Positions 1 through 9,056 of a DNA stretch of 64,000 bases are shown here, piece by piece. This DNA is from an uncultured Castellaniella sp. (lineage in GTDB: Bacteria > Pseudomonadota > Gammaproteobacteria > Burkholderiales > Burkholderiaceae_B). A model generated the notes under the pieces. That model ran no database searches. It was not told the origin of the DNA and was given only the letters and a program-made list of their open reading frames with translations. Position 1 is the stretch's first letter, and each line of letters starts with the position of its first letter. The stretch covers positions 372,001 through 436,000 of the forward strand of contig NZ_CALKHS010000010.1 in NCBI RefSeq assembly GCF_937988725.1. The letters run 5' to 3'. The position numbers and the translations under genes are program-made.

Positions 1-802
1 CGGCCGCAATCTGACGCTGGGCCTGACCCTGAGCTACCTGGGCCTGATCGTGCTGTTGCCGCTGTCGGCCATCCTGCTCAGCGCCTCGACGCTGGGGGCT
101 CCGGCCTTCTGGCAGGCCGTCACCGCGCCCCGGGTCCTGGCCTCGTACCGGCTCAGCTTCGGCGGCGCCCTGGCGGCGGCGGCGATCAACGTGATCTTCG
201 GCGGCATCGTCGCCTGGGTGCTGGTGCGCTACCGCTTTCCCGGCAAGCGCCTGATCGACGCGCTGGTGGACCTGCCGTTCGCCCTGCCGACGGCCGTGGC
301 CGGCATCGCGCTGACCGCGCTGTACGCGCCCAACGGCTGGCTGGGCAAACTGCTGGCGCCGCTGGGCATCCAGGTGGCCTTCAAGCCGCTGGGCGTCGTG
401 GTCGCGCTGATCTTCATCGGCCTGCCCTTTGTCGTGCGCACCGTTCAGCCAGTTCTGGAAGACATGGCCGCCGAATACGAGGAGGCAGCCAGCAGCCTGG
501 GCGCCTCGCGCTGGCAGGTCTTCGCGCGCGTGGTGTTCCCGACCATCCTGCCGGCCCTGCTGACCGGCTTCGCCCTGGCCTTCGCCCGGGCGGCGGGCGA
601 ATACGGCTCGGTCATCTTCATCGCCGGCAACATGCCCATGGTGTCCGAAATCGCCCCATTGCTGATCATCACCAAGCTGGAACAGTACGACTACGCGGGC
701 GCCACCGCGATCGCCGTGGTGATGCTGGGCATTTCCTTCACCCTGCTGCTGGCCATCAATCTGCTGCAGGCCTGGGTGCGGCGGCGCTCCACCGGACACT
801 GA
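1..802 (+). CDS. cysT: Sulfate/thiosulfate ABC transporter permease CysT (5' end missing)
   Basis: Inner-membrane permease subunit of the sulfate/thiosulfate importer, working with CysW and the ATPase CysA. The frame is open from base 2 with no start, so the beginning lies outside the window. About 266 residues are visible against roughly 277 in E. coli CysU, so only some ten residues are missing. Several hydrophobic segments are present, and the EAA loop that docks on the ATPase reads EEAASSLGASRW followed by VVFPTILP. The C-terminus ends RRSTGH, close to the E. coli ending. cysW starts 10 bases downstream, so the genes form an operon. The GTG at base 50 is internal and is not the start. Confidence 0.95.
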   Translation, partial: GRNLTLGLTLSYLGLIVLLPLSAILLSASTLGAPAFWQAVTAPRVLASYRLSFGGALAAAAINVIFGGIVAWVLVRYRFPGKRLIDALVDLPFALPTAVAGIALTALYAPNGWLGKLLAPLGIQVAFKPLGVVVALIFIGLPFVVRTVQPVLEDMAAEYEEAASSLGASRWQVFARVVFPTILPALLTGFALAFARAAGEYGSVIFIAGNMPMVSEIAPLLIITKLEQYDYAGATAIAVVMLGISFTLLLAINLLQAWVRRRSTGH

Positions 803-812
803 CAGGACTCCT

Positions 813-1700
813 ATGACCACCCTCGCCATCACCCCCCTGGATTTCGACGCGGATGCGCGGCCGGCCGCCGAAGGCAGGCTCGCGCGCAGCCTTCTGCTGA
901 TCGTCGCCTGCGTCTTCCTGACCCTGTTCCTGTTCATTCCGCTGCTGGCCGTCTTTCATGAAGCCCTGGCCAAAGGCTGGGCGGCTTGCGCGGCCGCCGT
1001 GACCGATCCGGACGCCCTGGCGGCCATCCGACTGACGCTGACGGCGGCCGGCATCGCCGTCCCCCTGAATCTGGTATTCGGGGTCTGCGCAGCCTGGGCC
1101 GTCACCCGCTTCGAATTCCGCGGCAAACAACTGCTCATCACCCTGATCGACCTGCCCTTCTCGGTGTCTCCCGTCATCGCCGGGCTGATCTACGTGCTGC
1201 TGTTCGGCGCCCAGGGCTGGTTCGGCCCCTGGCTCCAGGCGCACGACATCCGGATCCTGTTCGCCGTGCCGGGCATCGTGCTGGCCACCGTCTTCGTCAC
1301 CGTGCCCTTCGTGGCCCGGGAACTGATCCCTCTGATGCAGACCCAGGGCAGCGACGAGGAAGAGGCCGCCATCGTCCTGAGCGCATCGGGCTGGCAGACG
1401 TTCTGGCACGTCACGCTGCCCAATATCCGCTGGGGGCTCTTCTACGGCGTGATCCTGTGCAATGCCCGCGCCATGGGCGAATTCGGCGCCGTGTCCGTCG
1501 TCTCGGGCCACATCCGGGGCCTCACCAACACCCTGCCGCTGCATGTCGAGATTCTGTACAACGAATACAACTTCGCCGCCGCCTTTTCCGTGGCGTCCCT
1601 GCTGGCGCTGCTGGCCCTGCTGACGCTGGCCCTGCAGTCCCTGGCCCAATGGCGGCTGCGCGCCCAGACCGCCCGCGCCGCATCGGAGCATTCCTCATGA
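813..1700 (+). CDS. cysW: Sulfate/thiosulfate ABC transporter permease CysW
   Basis: Second permease subunit of the sulfate/thiosulfate importer, 295 residues, close to the usual 290. The N-terminal 30 residues are hydrophilic and about six membrane segments follow. The EAA loop ([15 protein letters not shown], then TLPNIRWGL) carries serine where most members have glycine. The stretch [19 protein letters not shown] is typical of CysW. The gene follows cysT by 10 bases after a GGACTC ribosome-binding-like stretch, and its TGA overlaps the cysA ATG (ATGA), suggesting translational coupling. Confidence 0.95.
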   Translation: MTTLAITPLDFDADARPAAEGRLARSLLLIVACVFLTLFLFIPLLAVFHEALAKGWAACAAAVTDPDALAAIRLTLTAAGIAVPLNLVFGVCAAWAVTRFEFRGKQLLITLIDLPFSVSPVIAGLIYVLLFGAQGWFGPWLQAHDIRILFAVPGIVLATVFVTVPFVARELIPLMQTQGSDEEEAAIVLSASGWQTFWHVTLPNIRWGLFYGVILCNARAMGEFGAVSVVSGHIRGLTNTLPLHVEILYNEYNFAAAFSVASLLALLALLTLALQSLAQWRLRAQTARAASEHSS

Positions 1701-2770
1701 GCATCGAAGTCCGTCACATCCACAAGCAGTTCGGCGCGTTCACGGCGCTGGACGATGTCTCCCTGGCCTTTCCGGACGGGCGGCTGACCGCCCTGCTGGG
1801 GCCATCGGGCTGCGGCAAGACCACGCTGCTGCGCATCATCGCCGGGCTCGAGCATCCCGACCGCGGCCAGGTGCTGCTGGAAGGCCAGGACGCATCCCGC
1901 ACACACGTGCGCCAGCGCCAGGTCGGCTTCGTCTTCCAGCACTATGCCTTGTTCAAGCACATGACGGTGTTCGAGAACGTGGCCTTCGGCCTGCGGGTCA
2001 AGCCGCGCCGGGAGCGCCCGAGCGAGCGCCGGATCCGCGACAAGGTCATGGGGCTGCTGGAACTGGTGCAACTGGCCTGGCTGGCCGACCGCCGGCCGGC
2101 CGCCCTGTCCGGCGGACAGCGCCAGCGCATCGCTCTGGCCCGCGCCCTGGCGGTCGAGCCGCGCGTGCTGCTGCTCGACGAGCCTTTCGGCGCGCTGGAC
2201 GCCAAGGTCCGCAAGGAATTGCGGCGCTGGCTGCGCCGGCTGCACGACGAACTGCACATGACCAGCCTGTTCGTCACGCACGACCAGGAAGAAGCCCTGG
2301 AAGTCGCCGACGAGGTCGTCATCATGAACAAGGGCCGGGTCGAACAGGCGGGCGCCCCGCAGACCGTCTACGACCAGCCGGAAACCGCCTTCGTCTACGG
2401 CTTCCTGGGCCACGTGAATCTGTTCCAGGGCCGCGTGCGCGACGGCCGGCTGCACACCGGCGGCGCGGCGCTGGACATGCCGGGGCTGGACGGCGCCGCC
2501 GACGCGCCCGGCACCGCCTACGTGCGGCCGCACGACATCCAGATCGAACCCTGGCAGCCCGCCGGCCAATCGCCCGCGCCGAAAGGACTGCTGGTCGACC
2601 TGCAGCGGGCCCATGCCTTCGGGCCGCTGGCCCAGCTGGAGCTGCGGCGCGAAGACACGCAGGAGATCATCGAGGTCGTCATGCCCAGCCAGGAATTCGA
2701 CCGGATCCGCGCGCAGGGCCACCGGCGGTTCATCGCCCGGCCTCGCCACGCGCGGGTGTTCCTGAACTAG
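1697..2770 (+). CDS. cysA: Sulfate/thiosulfate ABC transporter ATP-binding protein CysA
   Basis: Cytoplasmic ATPase that drives sulfate/thiosulfate uptake, 357 residues. Walker [10 protein letters not shown] lies near residues 35-43, the Q-loop at [10 protein letters not shown], the signature at [15 protein letters not shown], and Walker B at [13 protein letters not shown] followed by the switch histidine in [10 protein letters not shown]. The last 110 residues form the regulatory TOBE-like domain ([10 protein letters not shown]). The ATG at 1697 overlaps the cysW stop by four bases and gives the family N-terminus [14 protein letters not shown] longer open frame running upstream through cysW is only a shadow. 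The periplasmic binding protein is not in the window. Confidence 0.96.
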   Translation: MSIEVRHIHKQFGAFTALDDVSLAFPDGRLTALLGPSGCGKTTLLRIIAGLEHPDRGQVLLEGQDASRTHVRQRQVGFVFQHYALFKHMTVFENVAFGLRVKPRRERPSERRIRDKVMGLLELVQLAWLADRRPAALSGGQRQRIALARALAVEPRVLLLDEPFGALDAKVRKELRRWLRRLHDELHMTSLFVTHDQEEALEVADEVVIMNKGRVEQAGAPQTVYDQPETAFVYGFLGHVNLFQGRVRDGRLHTGGAALDMPGLDGAADAPGTAYVRPHDIQIEPWQPAGQSPAPKGLLVDLQRAHAFGPLAQLELRREDTQEIIEVVMPSQEFDRIRAQGHRRFIARPRHARVFLN

Positions 2771-2814
2771 CGTTGCGTCGGACCGGCGCGGCGGTCCGTC
2801 GGACGGGACGCTAG
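2767..2814. terminator. Inverted repeat spanning both stop codons of convergent cysA and the ankyrin gene
   Basis: Outer arms CTAGCGT (2767-2773) and ACGCTAG (2808-2814), with an inner stem GGACCG (2780-2785) and CGGTCC (2792-2797). The arms include the TAG of cysA and the stop of the opposing gene. No T-run follows on either strand, so this would be a structured barrier between convergent transcripts and not a classical intrinsic terminator. Confidence 0.4.
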
Positions 2815-3752
2815 CGTCCGGCCGGAGCGTCCTCGAAACGCCCCAGGTCGAAATAGCGCGAAAAAGAGGACTTGTCGTCTTCGCCTTCCGGCTGGCCAGG
2901 TTTGGCGGGCGCTTGCGCCGTCGGCGCGGCGCTCTGCGCGGGAGCATCCCGATTCGGGGCGTCGGGCGCGACCGGCGAAGCCTGGGCGCCCCTGGGGCCG
3001 GCGGCCCGGCCCTGCTCGCGGCGCTGCGCCACCTGTTCGGCGACCGCCGTCAACTGCTCGGCCAGCGCCTTGTGGTTGCGCTTGAGCGCCCAGTCCGCCG
3101 CCGTTTCGCGCGCCGTATTGAACATGGTCGGATCCGCGCCCTGCGACAGCAGCAGCTTCACGATGGCCGGCTTGCCCGACAAGGCGGCCATCATCAGGGG
3201 CGTGGTGCCGTCCGGCCCCGGCGCATTGACGATGGCGCCCCAGTCGATCAGGAGCCGGGCCGTCTCGACCTGGCCCTTGGATGCCGCGTAGTGCAGCGGC
3301 GTCCAGCCCAGGCGGTTGACCTGGGCGCCGGCCTGGATCAGCCCCGCGGCCCGCTCGTTCTGCCCCAGGATGCACAGGTACATCAGGGCGGTCTCGTCAT
3401 GGGCATTGGGCAGATCGACCTTCACGCCCGGCGCGATCCGCAGCACGTCGAAGACCCGCCAGGACTGGTCGCGGGCGGCCTGGGTCAGCGCCGGATTGCC
3501 CAGGGAATTCATCGCATTGGGGTCCACGCCGCGCAGCAGCATGTCCTGGACCGCCGACACGTCGTCGCGGCGGATGGCGGACCACCAGTCCGCCGTCGGC
3601 GCGCGTTGAGCCTGGGCGGCGAAGGCCCACAACAGGCCGGCCAGCAGGAACGCCGCCAGCCAGGGCCCTGTTGCCCGCCCGCTGGAAGGCGGGATGATCC
3701 GCCCGAAGGCGCCGGGAACCCCGGAAAGCGCAATCTTGCAATCGGACCGCAT
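2811..3752 (-). CDS. Exported ankyrin-repeat protein
   Basis: Protein of 313 residues with an N-terminal hydrophobic signal-like segment (WLAAFLLAGLLWAFAAQAQ) ending in an AQA-type cleavage site. About five ankyrin repeats follow, with recognisable cores such as GWTPLHYAASKGQVETARLL and GTTPLMMAALSGKPAIVKLL. The C-terminal 80 residues are rich in Ala, Pro and Gln and look disordered. The start at 3752 was chosen because GGAGG lies 8 bases upstream; an in-frame ATG at 3800 has no such site. It is the last gene of the mltG-tmk-holB-tatD cluster, 85 bases after tatD. It is probably a periplasmic protein-binding scaffold; its partner cannot be told from the sequence. Confidence 0.85.
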   Translation of the reverse strand: MRSDCKIALSGVPGAFGRIIPPSSGRATGPWLAAFLLAGLLWAFAAQAQRAPTADWWSAIRRDDVSAVQDMLLRGVDPNAMNSLGNPALTQAARDQSWRVFDVLRIAPGVKVDLPNAHDETALMYLCILGQNERAAGLIQAGAQVNRLGWTPLHYAASKGQVETARLLIDWGAIVNAPGPDGTTPLMMAALSGKPAIVKLLLSQGADPTMFNTARETAADWALKRNHKALAEQLTAVAEQVAQRREQGRAAGPRGAQASPVAPDAPNRDAPAQSAAPTAQAPAKPGQPEGEDDKSSFSRYFDLGRFEDAPAGR

Positions 3753-3837
3753 GGCGGAAACCTCCGTCGGAATATCGGCTCGTCGGGCAAAGGCCTGCAT
3801 TGCCCGAAGCGGCGCCCCGGACGCGGCCCTGCCGGAC

Positions 3838-4614
3838 CTACCGTTTGATTTTATTGAACAGCGTGAAATAGTTGTCCGCCGTGGCCTGCTCGATCGCCGA
3901 GGCGGGCAAGCCGCGCAGTTCGGCGATCTTTTCCGCCACGTGGATGACCTTGGAAGGGTCGTTCAGCTTGCCGCGATACGGCACGGGCGCCAGGTAGGGG
4001 GAATCGGTTTCGATCAACATGCGGTCCAGCGGCACTTTCCGCGCCACGTCCTGCAGGGACGCCGCGTTCTTGAAGGTCACGATGCCCGAAAAGGAAATGT
4101 AGAAACCCAGGTCCATGGCGGCCCGGGCGACGTCCCATGATTCCGTGAAGCAATGCATCACGCCGCGATCGGCCTGTTCCTCGCGCATCAGCCGGATGGT
4201 GTCGTCCGCCGCCGAACGGGTGTGGATGATCAGCGGCAGCCCCGTCTGCCGGGCGGCCCGGATGTGGGTGCGAAAGCGGTCCCGCTGCCAGTCCAGGGGC
4301 TCGGAGAGCCGGTAGTAGTCCAGGCCGGTTTCGCCGATGGCCACGACCTTGGGATGAGCGGCCCTGCTGAGCAGGTCGTTCAGCGTGGGTTCCGCGCAAT
4401 CCGCGTCTTCGGCATCGTTGTCCGGGTGCACGCCGACCGAGGCGTGCAGATGGGGATGAGCCTCCACCAAAGCCATCAGGCCCGGCCAGTCGCGCAGATT
4501 GACGCTGACCACCAGCGCATGGTCGACCCGGTTCGATTGCATGCGGGCCAGCACGTCGGGCAGCTGGGCGGTCAGATCGGGGAAATTCAGGTGGCAGTGG
4601 GAATCGATGTACAT
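3838..4614 (-). CDS. tatD: TatD-family metal-dependent hydrolase/deoxyribonuclease
   Basis: Cytoplasmic metal-dependent hydrolase of 258 residues, the E. coli YcfH/TatD type. The metal ligands are visible: the HCH pair in DSHCHLNF at the N-terminus, the glutamate in GETGLDYY, histidines in IIHTRSA and MHCFTES, and the aspartate in LIETDSPYLAPVP. The order tmk-holB-tatD is the same as in E. coli. The start lies 15 bases after the holB stop. Family members have 3'-5' exonuclease or quality-control activity; the exact substrate here is unknown. Confidence 0.93.
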   Translation of the reverse strand: MYIDSHCHLNFPDLTAQLPDVLARMQSNRVDHALVVSVNLRDWPGLMALVEAHPHLHASVGVHPDNDAEDADCAEPTLNDLLSRAAHPKVVAIGETGLDYYRLSEPLDWQRDRFRTHIRAARQTGLPLIIHTRSAADDTIRLMREEQADRGVMHCFTESWDVARAAMDLGFYISFSGIVTFKNAASLQDVARKVPLDRMLIETDSPYLAPVPYRGKLNDPSKVIHVAEKIAELRGLPASAIEQATADNYFTLFNKIKR

Positions 4615-4629
4615 GGAAGGTCAGCGGCT

Positions 4630-5673
4630 TCAGGATGGACGGCCCGCCACGGGTCGCACGGCCTGCAGCAGGCGTTGGGCGGCATGGTCGCCCAGCAGTT
4701 TGGGATTCAGGGGATGCTGGGCCAGGCGGCGCTGTTCCTGCAGCCACTGGCCGGTCCGGGCCAGCGCCCCGGCATCCAGAGCGCGCGCGATCCGCCGGAT
4801 GCCCGCGTCCTGTTCAGGATAATACCGCGCGGGCAGCTCGTGCGTGGCCAGGCTCAGATCCAGCCAGAGACGCTGGAAGCCGTCCAGCCAGACGGCGGGC
4901 TCCAGCGCCGCCAGGGCGTCGGCCAGGGGGGCGGACGTTCCCGCGCCGCCCGCCAGATCCAGGAACAGGCTGAGCCAGGCCGGCGTGGCCGGCTGCTGCG
5001 CCTGGGCCTGTTCCAGGGCCGGCAAAGGCGCGCCGCCCGCCGCCGCCAGGCGCGTGGCGGCGTGATCCACCTGGTGCCGCTGCAGCCAGGCCAGAGCCTG
5101 CTGCGCGTCGGGAACCGGCAGGGGCAGACGCCGGCAGCGGGACACCAGCGTGGGCAGCAGCCGGTCGGGCGCATGCGCCACCAGCAGGAAAACCGTATGC
5201 GCCGGCGGCTCTTCCAGGATTTTCAGCAAGGCATTGGCGGCGATGGTGTTCAGCGACTCGGCGGGATACAGCAGCGCCACTCTCCAGCCGCCCCGGTGCG
5301 TGGCGGTGTTGAACCAGGGCAGCAGGCTGCGGATCTGTTCGATGCGGATGTCCCGCGACGGCTGTTTCTTGCCGCCCGATTCGTCGCCGTCCTCGGCGGC
5401 GGCGCCTTCCAGGGCGGCCACGGCGTCGGGGCGGATGCGGCGCAGGTCCGGATGGTTGCCGGCCTGAACCCAGCGGCAGGCCTGGCATTGCCCGCAAGCC
5501 AGGCCGGATTGCGGGGATTCGCACAAGAGGCTGGCCGCGCCGGCCGCCGCGAAGGCCTGCTGGCCGATACCCGGCAGGCCGTGAATCAGCCATGCGTGCG
5601 CGAAACGGTCGCGGGACGCCAGCCACTCGCCGGCCAGCGCCTGCTGCCAGGGCAGGAACTCGAAGGCCGTCAT
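4630..5673 (-). CDS. holB: DNA polymerase III subunit delta'
   Basis: Clamp-loader subunit of the replicative polymerase, 347 residues. It has the AAA+ fold of the DnaX/HolB family with a degenerate P-loop ([11 protein letters not shown]), as expected because delta' does not bind ATP. A zinc module follows (C-x(8)-CGQCQAC region, about residues 52-66), and the clamp-loader core reads [12 protein letters not shown]. The start at 5673 is the ATG overlapping the tmk stop (ATGA). The open frame extends further upstream, but only as a shadow of tmk. The next gene downstream is tatD; the pilZ gene often found here in related bacteria is absent. Confidence 0.93.
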   Translation of the reverse strand: MTAFEFLPWQQALAGEWLASRDRFAHAWLIHGLPGIGQQAFAAAGAASLLCESPQSGLACGQCQACRWVQAGNHPDLRRIRPDAVAALEGAAAEDGDESGGKKQPSRDIRIEQIRSLLPWFNTATHRGGWRVALLYPAESLNTIAANALLKILEEPPAHTVFLLVAHAPDRLLPTLVSRCRRLPLPVPDAQQALAWLQRHQVDHAATRLAAAGGAPLPALEQAQAQQPATPAWLSLFLDLAGGAGTSAPLADALAALEPAVWLDGFQRLWLDLSLATHELPARYYPEQDAGIRRIARALDAGALARTGQWLQEQRRLAQHPLNPKLLGDHAAQRLLQAVRPVAGRPS

Positions 5674-6323
5674 GCGCCGCCTCGCGCGGCGGCGGCGCCA
5701 TGCGCCTGCAGCAGGCCTTGCAAATCCGCCTCCAGGCGGGCCCGGATGTCCGGGATGCTGCGGCGGGCGTCGATGAGGCGAAACCGCGCCGGTTCTGCTT
5801 CGGCCCTGGCATGATAGGCCCGGCGGGTGCGCTCGAAGAACGCCGCGCCTTCCTGTTCGAATCGGTCGGCCGCCGCCCTGCCCTGCAGCAGGCGCGCGCG
5901 CGCCGTTTCCAGCGGCACATCGAACAGGAACGTGCAATCCGGCCCCTGCCCCTGCTGCACCCAGTCTTCCAGCACGCGGATGGCCGGCGCCCCGAGTTCG
6001 CGGCCGCCGCCCTGGTAGGCGAAGGAGGCGTCCGTGTAGCGGTCGCACAGCACCCACTGGCCGCGTTCCAGCGCCGGCAGGATGCGCGTGCGCCAATGCT
6101 CGTTGCGGGCGGCGAACATCAGCAGAGTCTCGGTGCGCAGGTCCATGGCCTGATGCAGCACCAGTTCCCGCAACTGTTCGCCCAGCGGCGTGCCGCCGGG
6201 TTCGCGGGTCTCCAGCAGGTCGACGCCCGCGCCGCGCAGCCAGTCGGCCATCCAGCCCGCATGCGTGCTTTTGCCGGCCCCGTCCAGGCCTTCCAGGGTG
6301 ATGAAGCAGCCGCGCCGCGCCAT
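5670..6323 (-). CDS. tmk: Thymidylate kinase
   Basis: Phosphorylates dTMP to dTDP. It is 217 residues, near the family norm. The P-loop is [10 protein letters not shown] at residues 11-20, the DRY-type motif reads [19 protein letters not shown], and the LID segment follows near [12 protein letters not shown]. It starts 4 bases after the mltG stop and overlaps holB by four bases, so it sits in the middle of a tightly coupled cell-wall/replication operon. Confidence 0.96.
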   Translation of the reverse strand: MARRGCFITLEGLDGAGKSTHAGWMADWLRGAGVDLLETREPGGTPLGEQLRELVLHQAMDLRTETLLMFAARNEHWRTRILPALERGQWVLCDRYTDASFAYQGGGRELGAPAIRVLEDWVQQGQGPDCTFLFDVPLETARARLLQGRAAADRFEQEGAAFFERTRRAYHARAEAEPARFRLIDARRSIPDIRARLEADLQGLLQAHGAAAARGGA

Positions 6324-6327
6324 GAGA

Positions 6328-7338
6328 TCAGTTCCGCTTCAGAATGTATTTGCCGACCGCCTGATTGTGCGACGACAGGTTCTTGGAAAATTCGCTGGTG
6401 CCGTCCCCCCGGGAGACGAAATACAGGTAGTCGTGCCGTTCCGGGTGCGTGGCGGCCATCAGGGCCGCCTTGCCGGGGTTGGCGATCGGGGTGGGCGGCA
6501 GGCCCGCCCGGGTGTAGGTGTTCCAGGGCGTGTCCTGTTCCAGGTCTTTCTTGCGCAGGCGGCCCTGGTAGCGGTCGCCCATACCGTAGATCACGCTGGG
6601 ATCGGTCTGCAGCGGCATGCCGATGCGCAGGCGGTTGATGAAGACGCCGGCGATGCGGGCCCGGTCGCCGCCGTGGCCGGTTTCCTTTTCCACGATGGAC
6701 GCCAGGATCAGCGCCTGGTACGGCGTTTCCAGCGGCAGGTCCCGGTCGCGCTCGGCCCACAGGCGATCCAGCGTCTGGCGGCCCGCCTGGGCGGCGCGGC
6801 GCAGGATGTCCAGGTCGGAAGAGCCGGGAGTGAACACATAGGTATCCGGGTAGAACAGGCCTTCCAGGGACGTGTCGTCCAGCCCGAGCTTGCGGGCGAT
6901 GGCCGCGTCGTCCAGGCCCAGCGCGTCGTGGCGCACCTGCGGGTCGGCGTCCAGGGCGGCGCGCATCTGGGCGAAGGTCCAGCCTTCGGGGAAGGTCAGC
7001 CGCGCCTGGGTCATGTCGCCGTTGGCCATGCGCTCCAGCAGCATCCAGGGCGTATCCCCGGCGCGGGCCTCGTAGGCGCCGGCCTTGAGCAGTTTGTCGC
7101 GGCCGCTGAGCCGCGCCAGCCAGACGAAGGCATGAGGGTTGATCTGGATGCCGGCCGCTTCCATGGCCTGGGCGATCTGGCGCGGCGTGCTGCCCATGTC
7201 GATGATGTAATCCACGACCGGCGTCTGCATGGGAACCGGCCGCTTCCAGCCCCACCAGGCCGCGCCGCCGATGCCGGCGCCAAGCAGCGCCAGGCACACG
7301 ATCAGCAGCCAGATGGTCAGTCGCAGTAGCTTCTTCAT
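6328..7338 (-). CDS. mltG: Endolytic murein transglycosylase MltG (YceG-like)
   Basis: Inner-membrane lytic transglycosylase that cleaves nascent glycan strands, 336 residues. One N-terminal membrane anchor (about residues 5-30, [20 protein letters not shown]) is followed by a LysM-like region and the YceG domain. The catalytic glutamate is in [13 protein letters not shown], and [18 protein letters not shown] and [17 protein letters not shown] are highly characteristic. It is the first gene of the mltG-tmk-holB-tatD group. Upstream lies the accessory block and not ygfZ, which is the neighbour expected in relatives. Confidence 0.95.
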   Translation of the reverse strand: MKKLLRLTIWLLIVCLALLGAGIGGAAWWGWKRPVPMQTPVVDYIIDMGSTPRQIAQAMEAAGIQINPHAFVWLARLSGRDKLLKAGAYEARAGDTPWMLLERMANGDMTQARLTFPEGWTFAQMRAALDADPQVRHDALGLDDAAIARKLGLDDTSLEGLFYPDTYVFTPGSSDLDILRRAAQAGRQTLDRLWAERDRDLPLETPYQALILASIVEKETGHGGDRARIAGVFINRLRIGMPLQTDPSVIYGMGDRYQGRLRKKDLEQDTPWNTYTRAGLPPTPIANPGKAALMAATHPERHDYLYFVSRGDGTSEFSKNLSSHNQAVGKYILKRN

Positions 7339-7401
7339 GGACGCCAGTTTAACTGGAACGACGAGGAGAAGCCTGAAGCGGATGTTACTTTTCTCAGCCC
7401 C

Positions 7402-8844
7402 TCAGACGGCGCTCTCGCCGAGGATCAGCCGGTCCATCTCGGCCTTCGGGGTGTTGCAGAATTCCCGCGCCAGCATCAGGTAGAACCCCAGACCGAGAAG
7501 CACCCAGCATCCCAGCGCGATCCAGGCGGGCGTTTCCAGGAAGGCGGGCGAACCCGGCACCAGCAGCAGGCACAGCAGGCCGGCGCTGCAGAGCGCTCCA
7601 CCCAGGGCGATCAGCTTCTTGAAGGGAGCGACTTCCTTGCAGAAAGCCGGCGCCCGCTGCGCTTTCGTCCACTTGAACAGCTTGTAGGCGACGGCGCAGT
7701 AATAGATGAAGGCGATCGAAATCCCCACGGCCGACATGTCCACGACCCACAGCAGCACCGAACGGCCGAACCAGGGCGCCAGCAGGCAGATGGCGCAGAT
7801 GAACACGATGCTGGCGTACGGCGTGCCGTGCTTTTCATGGAGACGGCAGAACACGGCGGGCAGCGCCTTGGCGCGGCTCATGGCGAACATCAGCCGGCTG
7901 CAGGAGATGTAGAAACCGATCAGGCCGGTGAAGATCCCCATGCACAGCGCCACCACCAGGGCGGTCAGCCCCGCGGTGCCCAGCACGTTCTGGACGGCCT
8001 GTCCCGTGCCCCACAGGTAGTGCTGGCCCACCAGGTCCATCCACGGCATCGCCAGACCCGTCGCGACGATCATGATGGAATAATGGCCGGCCGCCACGGC
8101 CAGCGCGGCCAGGATCAGGAAGGTCGCCTTCGCGGGCGAGAAATTGAATTCCTCGGCGGCCTGGGGCACCGTGTCGAACCCGACATAGGCCCAGGGCGAA
8201 ATGGCCACGATGGCGGCGATCGCGGACCACGACGGGATGCCCGGCTTGTAGAGCGGCAGCAGATTGCTGAAGGACGTCGAGGGCGCTGCCGACATGGCGG
8301 CCGTCACCCCGGTCGCGGCGACGATCAGCAGGACGCAGAAATAGAATTGCGTCTGCGCCGTGGCGTCCGCGCCCCGCACGTTCAGCCAGGCAAACAGCAC
8401 CAGGACCGCGCTGGCGATCAGCACTTCCACGAAGTACACGTCCCAGCCGGCCATGTTGTAGAGCAGGCCTACCTTGACGGTGTCCGGCACCAGGAACTTG
8501 ATCATCAGCGCGAAGGCCGAGGCATTGAGCGCCACGATGGCGGCATAGCCCAGGATCAGGAACCAGCCGCACAGGAAGGCGTGCTTGCGGCCGAACGCAA
8601 GGTAGGCGTAAGTGAACGCGCCCCCGGTGATCGGGTACGCCTTCACCAGGAAGCCGGCGCTCAGGCCGACGAGGCTGAGGATCAGGGCGCCGATCCAGAG
8701 CCCGATGATGACGCCCAGCGGACCCGCCATGTCCATCCACTCCACCGGCAGCACGAAACTGCCCCAGCCGATGGCCGAACCGAAGGCGATGGCCCAGACC
8801 CAGTGGGGCTTGAAGGTTTTTTCAAGTGTGACTCGTTCCGACAC
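7402..8844 (-). CDS. APC-family amino acid permease
   Basis: Integral membrane amino-acid/amine transporter of the APC superfamily, 480 residues with about 12 membrane segments. The family signature is near the N-terminus (WAIAFGSAIGWGSFVLP), and segment 3 carries YPITGGAFTYAYLAFG. It starts with GTG at 8844, preceded by AGGAG at 6 bases. A strong hairpin terminator (8996-9023) separates it from the upstream FAD-oxidoreductase unit, so it has its own AT-rich promoter region with two small palindromes. The substrate cannot be read from sequence; the nearby amine oxidases suggest an amino acid or amine. Confidence 0.9.
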   Translation of the reverse strand: MSERVTLEKTFKPHWVWAIAFGSAIGWGSFVLPVEWMDMAGPLGVIIGLWIGALILSLVGLSAGFLVKAYPITGGAFTYAYLAFGRKHAFLCGWFLILGYAAIVALNASAFALMIKFLVPDTVKVGLLYNMAGWDVYFVEVLIASAVLVLFAWLNVRGADATAQTQFYFCVLLIVAATGVTAAMSAAPSTSFSNLLPLYKPGIPSWSAIAAIVAISPWAYVGFDTVPQAAEEFNFSPAKATFLILAALAVAAGHYSIMIVATGLAMPWMDLVGQHYLWGTGQAVQNVLGTAGLTALVVALCMGIFTGLIGFYISCSRLMFAMSRAKALPAVFCRLHEKHGTPYASIVFICAICLLAPWFGRSVLLWVVDMSAVGISIAFIYYCAVAYKLFKWTKAQRAPAFCKEVAPFKKLIALGGALCSAGLLCLLLVPGSPAFLETPAWIALGCWVLLGLGFYLMLAREFCNTPKAEMDRLILGESAV

Positions 8845-8876
8845 TGTTGTCTCCTGTAAATATCATTTTTTAATTG

Positions 8877-8920
8877 TTATTGTTTCAATAATCGAAATTT
8901 GCAATTCAGTCTATTGAATT
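8877..8920. promoter_or_regulatory. AT-rich control region with two palindromes upstream of the APC permease
   Basis: Within a 90-base AT-rich stretch unlike its GC-rich surroundings are two perfect inverted repeats. They are TTATTG-ttt-CAATAA (8877-8891) and AATTCA-6-TGAATT (8903-8920). The first lies 33 bases upstream of the permease GTG. The half-site TTATTG/CAATAA recurs upstream of the iclR gene at 14611-14629. I infer operator and promoter function from position and symmetry; no clean -35/-10 pair could be fixed. Confidence 0.5.
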
Positions 8921-8995
8921 CCTGCTGAAGAGCCTAGGGCCACCGGGCAGCTATCGTAGGGGCCAGATGCGGCCGGCCGGGCCGGGCCGCCCATG

Positions 8996-9023
8996 AAAAA
9001 GGACTGCCGGAGCAGTCCTTTTT
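8996..9023. terminator. Strong bidirectional intrinsic terminator
   Basis: A perfect 12-bp stem: AAAAAGGACTGC (8996-9007), a 4-base loop, then GCAGTCCTTTTT (9012-9023). It therefore has a U-run in both directions. It lies 33 bases beyond the stop of the FAD oxidoreductase and should end that minus-strand transcript before the APC permease gene. Confidence 0.92.
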
Positions 9024-9056
9024 CGTCGCGGCGCTCACGCGCCTTCCGGGACCGGA

